Below, in pieces: positions 61,274-64,000 of a DNA stretch of 64,000 nt. Below the pieces are notes generated by a model. The model ran no database searches. It worked only from the letters and a program-made list of their open reading frames with translations, and was not told where the DNA came from. Location of the stretch: contig NZ_JAFBBD010000005.1 in the NCBI RefSeq assembly GCF_016906995.1, positions 248,001-312,000 of the forward strand, given 5' to 3'. The stretch is from Spongiibacter marinus (GTDB taxonomy: Bacteria > Pseudomonadota > Gammaproteobacteria > Pseudomonadales > Spongiibacteraceae). Every line of letters begins with the position of its first letter. Position 1 is the stretch's first letter. A program made the translations under genes and the position numbers.

Positions 61274-61873
61274 ATGAAAGCGGTAACCTTGGCAATGACC
61301 GGCGCATCGGGCGCGCAATACGGTTTGCGCCTGCTCGAATGCCTGCTGGCCGCGGGCTGCCCGGTTCACTTTATGATCTCCAAGGCGGCGCTGTTAGTCG
61401 TGGCAACAGAAACCGAGGAGCCCCTGCCAGCCAAACCCCAGGCCCTGCATAAACATCTGGTGGAGCGCTTTGGTTGCCCGCCCGATCAGTTGCAAGTGCA
61501 CGGGCCGGAAGACTGGATGGCCGCCGTGGCCTCGGGCAGTGGCGCGCCAACCCGTATGGTGGTCTGCCCGGCAAGTACCGGCACCTTGTCAGCCATTGCC
61601 TGTGGCGCCAGTAATAATTTAATTGAACGCGCGGCCGATGTTGTGCTCAAAGAGCGGCGTCAGTTAATTTTGGTGACGCGAGAGATGCCCTTGTCGAGCA
61701 TTCATCTGCAGCATATGCTCAGCCTCAGCCAAATGGGCGCGACCATTATGCCGGCGTCGCCAGGCTTTTATCGGCGCCCGACAAGCGTGGATGAGATCGT
61801 CGATTTTGTCGTCGCGAGAATATTGGACCACCTCGACGTAGCGCAAACGCTGCTGCCGCGCTGGGGTGAATAA
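61274..61873 (+). CDS. ubiX: Flavin prenyltransferase
   Basis: A 199-residue UbiX, which makes prenylated FMN for the UbiD decarboxylase in ubiquinone synthesis. [18 protein letters not shown] and [19 protein letters not shown] are family signatures, as is [20 protein letters not shown]. It is coupled to mpl and precedes the MMPL exporter gene by 58 nt. Confidence 0.96.
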   Translation: MKAVTLAMTGASGAQYGLRLLECLLAAGCPVHFMISKAALLVVATETEEPLPAKPQALHKHLVERFGCPPDQLQVHGPEDWMAAVASGSGAPTRMVVCPASTGTLSAIACGASNNLIERAADVVLKERRQLILVTREMPLSSIHLQHMLSLSQMGATIMPASPGFYRRPTSVDEIVDFVVARILDHLDVAQTLLPRWGE

Positions 61874-61931
61874 CGGCCTTTACCGGCCCGGACGCAGAGA
61901 CCCTGCGCCCGAATGACAATAAGGAAACACC

Positions 61932-64000
61932 ATGACTGGGCGGCTTGCCAACGCATACCAGACACTGATTCTCCGCAATGCTACCTGGGTGTTGCTGCTG
62001 TTGATAGCGGTGACCGGATTCCTGGGGAGTCATATACCCGCGATGAAGCTCGATGCTTCCTCCGAGGCCTTGGTGCTGGAAGGGGATACCTCGCTGGAGT
62101 ATTTCCGCGAAATCAGCAAGCGCTACCAGACCGAGGACTTCCTGCTGGTCACCTACCAACCCGAGGGCGACCTGTTCGCGCCCCAGCAGCTGAAAACCAT
62201 CGCCAAGCTGCGCGATGACCTGGCGAAGCTGCCGCGGGTGTCGAGCATTAATTCTATTCTCGATGTGCCCTTGTTGCAGAGCCCGCCAGTGAGCCTGGGT
62301 GATGTCACCGCGGGTGAGATTCCCACCCTGGGCGACGGTACTGCCAATGTCGACATGGCGCGCGAGGAATTTGCCAACAGCCCTATTTATCGTTCGCTGC
62401 TGACCAGCCCCGATGGTACGACCACCGCGCTGCAGGTGAACCTGGAGCGCGACCAAAAATTCTATGAGCTGCTGGACGCCCGCGATGTGCTGCGCGCCGA
62501 CGCGGCGCAGCGCCCCCTGACCCTGGACGAGCAGGCCAAGCTCGAGGCGGCCGAGCAGGCCTTTGATGACTACGTCACCGAGATTCACGGCCGTCAGGAA
62601 GCGCTGGTTGCGCAGGCGCGAAGTGTGCTCGACAACTACCGCGACGGTGCCAAATTGTTCCTCGGCGGTGTGCCAATGATCACCGTGGATATGATCGACT
62701 TTGTAAAAAGCGATCTGAAAGTGTTCGGTACCGGGATATTGGTGTTCATTGTGGTCTTGCTGGTGGTGATTTTCGGCAGTCCGCGCTGGGTGCTGATTCC
62801 GCTGCTGAACTGCGTGGCCACGGTCACCTTCATGCTGGGGCTGCTGGCCTTTATGGACTGGCGACTCACGGTTATTTCCGCCAACTTTGTCGCGCTGCTG
62901 CTGATTATTACGCTGGCTATTACCATCCACTTGGTGGTGCGCTACCGGGAAATTTCGGCGCTGTCGCCGCAAAGCAGCCAGCTCCAGCGAGTGAGCGACA
63001 CCGTTCGTCTGATGGCGCGGCCCTGTATCTACACCGCCCTCACCACGCTGGTGGCCTTTGCGTCACTGGTGGTCAGCGGTATTCGTCCGGTCATTGATTT
63101 CGGTTGGATGATGACCATGGGGGTGATGGCGGCGCTGATACTCAGCTTCCTGATTCTGCCCTGTGTACTGATGCTTTTGCCCGTCCGCGAAGAGAAAAAC
63201 GGCGCCGGTGGCGAGGGCGCTTTTACCCGCTATTTTGCCGTTGCTACCGAGCGTTTTGGCGGCACCATTGTGGTGGTGTCGGTAGCCTTGCTGGCGGTGA
63301 GTGCCTGGGGTATTTCACAGCTTAAAGTGGAAAACCGCTTCATCGACTACTTCCACGAAGACACCGAAATTTATCAGGGCATGGAAACCATCGATGCCGA
63401 GCTGGGCGGCACCATCGGGCTGGATATTATTCTCAATCGCCCGAGTGAGTCGTCCGCGCCGACGGTTGCCGACGGTGCGCCTGCCGCCAATGATGCCCCT
63501 GTCGATAATGCCGCCGCCGAGCAAGCGGGCGAGGAATTCGATGCCCTGTTTGGTGACGCCGAATTCGACGAGGCTGACGACAACTTTGCCGCGGAGCAGG
63601 GCGGCGACTTTGCCGATGATTTCGCTGGCGACTTCGATGCGGGCTTTGACGATTTCAGTGCCGGCGACGATTTTGGCGGCAGTGCTGCCAGTCCCCAGAG
63701 CGAGTGGTTTACGGTGGCGGGCATGCGCCGTATTCAAGAGGTGCACAACTATCTGGACAGCTTGCCCGAGACAGGCAAAGTGCTGTCCCTGGCCACCTTC
63801 TACGAGCTGATGCAGATGATTATGGGGAATGTCGACGACCTGCAATTGGCGCTCGCTCAGCGCTCACTGCCGACGTCGATCAGCAGCATTCTGCTCGACC
63901 CCTACTTGTCTGCCGAGGTTGATCAGGCGCGGATTAGCCTGCGGGTGAAGGAAACCAGCCGCAGCCTGGAGCGCGATGCCTTTCTTAAGGAAGTGCGCAG
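61932..64000 (+). CDS. MMPL/RND-superfamily exporter (N-terminal 689 residues, cut by window end)
   Basis: The ATG at 61932 opens a frame that runs uninterrupted to the window end. Helix 1 is WVLLLLIAVTGFLGSHIPA. A large periplasmic loop follows, then five helices: VFGTGILVFIVVLLVVIFGS, WVLIPLLNCVATVTFMLGLL, ANFVALLLIITLAITIHLVV, CIYTALTTLVAFASLVVSG and ILSFLILPCVLMLLP. The next helix (FGGTIVVVSVALLAVSAWG) starts the second half. At residues 534-583 an acidic Asp/Phe-rich insert interrupts the second periplasmic loop. Such proteins export lipids or hydrophobic compounds (HpnN- and MmpL-like). The gene follows ubiX. Confidence 0.9.
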   Translation, partial: MTGRLANAYQTLILRNATWVLLLLIAVTGFLGSHIPAMKLDASSEALVLEGDTSLEYFREISKRYQTEDFLLVTYQPEGDLFAPQQLKTIAKLRDDLAKLPRVSSINSILDVPLLQSPPVSLGDVTAGEIPTLGDGTANVDMAREEFANSPIYRSLLTSPDGTTTALQVNLERDQKFYELLDARDVLRADAAQRPLTLDEQAKLEAAEQAFDDYVTEIHGRQEALVAQARSVLDNYRDGAKLFLGGVPMITVDMIDFVKSDLKVFGTGILVFIVVLLVVIFGSPRWVLIPLLNCVATVTFMLGLLAFMDWRLTVISANFVALLLIITLAITIHLVVRYREISALSPQSSQLQRVSDTVRLMARPCIYTALTTLVAFASLVVSGIRPVIDFGWMMTMGVMAALILSFLILPCVLMLLPVREEKNGAGGEGAFTRYFAVATERFGGTIVVVSVALLAVSAWGISQLKVENRFIDYFHEDTEIYQGMETIDAELGGTIGLDIILNRPSESSAPTVADGAPAANDAPVDNAAAEQAGEEFDALFGDAEFDEADDNFAAEQGGDFADDFAGDFDAGFDDFSAGDDFGGSAASPQSEWFTVAGMRRIQEVHNYLDSLPETGKVLSLATFYELMQMIMGNVDDLQLALAQRSLPTSISSILLDPYLSAEVDQARISLRVKETSRSLERDAFLKEVR

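Noticed and set aside
61746-62972. 408-residue minus-strand ORF
   Set aside because: It lies fully opposite the MMPL exporter and the end of ubiX. Its protein is Gln/His/Arg-rich, typical of antisense reading of GC-biased codons, and has no domain.
1-64000. Mobile elements, CRISPR arrays, tRNA and rRNA genes
   Set aside because: Looked for transposase and integrase motifs, spaced direct repeats and tRNA-like folds; none could be supported.

Overview
The window reads as a chromosomal segment of a free-living, probably marine gammaproteobacterium. GC content is moderately high and nearly every gene has a family best known from that class: ArgG, RF3, RsmC, SfsA, DbpA, RhlE, Mpl, UbiX, a RegB/RegA pair and a NirBD/nitrate-transporter block. 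A Cellvibrionales/Spongiibacteraceae-type host would fit, but that is inference from gene style and not proven here. No rRNA, tRNA, CRISPR array, insertion sequence, integrase or phage gene was seen; coding density is high and the region looks like stable chromosome.

Layout. 1-8.4 kb: the end of an EAL-domain gene; a small DUF6435-like gene; a LysR regulator facing a SnoaL-like plus nucleotide-sugar-epimerase-like pair; a hotdog thioesterase; a ComEA-like helix-hairpin-helix protein; and a TetR regulator with an amidohydrolase, facing a bacterial MEST-like alpha/beta hydrolase across a perfect inverted repeat. 8.4-13 kb: argG and a large two-domain lipoprotein. 12.9-14.8 kb: a RegA/RegB redox two-component pair. 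14.9-20.5 kb: an outer-membrane protein, a small PepSY-type membrane protein, then a cobalamin riboswitch driving a TonB receptor and a PepSY membrane protein; this looks like a corrinoid-uptake module. 20.5-32.6 kb: PpiC, a possible oxygenase-fold protein, a decayed NmrA-like gene, a cold-shock gene, dbpA, and a long plus-strand run of mostly small metabolic or membrane genes (DUF1275, SnoaL-like, EEP nuclease, methyltransferase, Cys-rich secreted protein, TauE/SafE, thiolase-like, truncated haemoglobin, voltage-sensor-like protein). 32.6-35.9 kb: a second TonB receptor plus PepSY protein, this one behind a Fur-box-like site. 35.9-51.3 kb: rhlE, prfC, a small lipoprotein, a secreted hendecad-repeat protein behind two perfect palindromes, rsuA-rsmC, an AsmA protein, sfsA, a Rieske protein with a patatin, an M15 peptidase with cysE, a Zn/Cu exporter with its MerR regulator, and ppa.

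51.5-59.8 kb is a nitrogen-assimilation block: nirD and nirB on the minus strand and, divergently, a NarK-type nitrate transporter, a fused PP2C phosphatase/protein kinase, and an outer-membrane porin. Three separate sigma-54 (-24/-12) promoters can be read, one each for nirBD, the transporter and the porin, with an IHF-consensus site beside the transporter promoter. No nitrate reductase catalytic subunit is present in the window. 59.9-64 kb: mpl, ubiX and the start of an MMPL/RND exporter with an unusual Asp/Phe-rich acidic insert.

The most distinctive ideas are: (1) a riboswitch-controlled TonB-PepSY corrinoid module mirrored by an iron-type TonB-PepSY module 14 kb away; (2) a three-promoter sigma-54 nitrate regulon containing a kinase/phosphatase fusion and a dedicated porin; (3) a palindrome-controlled secreted coiled-coil protein; (4) a thiolase-like enzyme whose second catalytic Cys is Thr; (5) a freshly broken NmrA gene; and (6) five convergent gene pairs that each share exactly four bases at their stop codons. 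All calls come from reading motifs; no database search was run.
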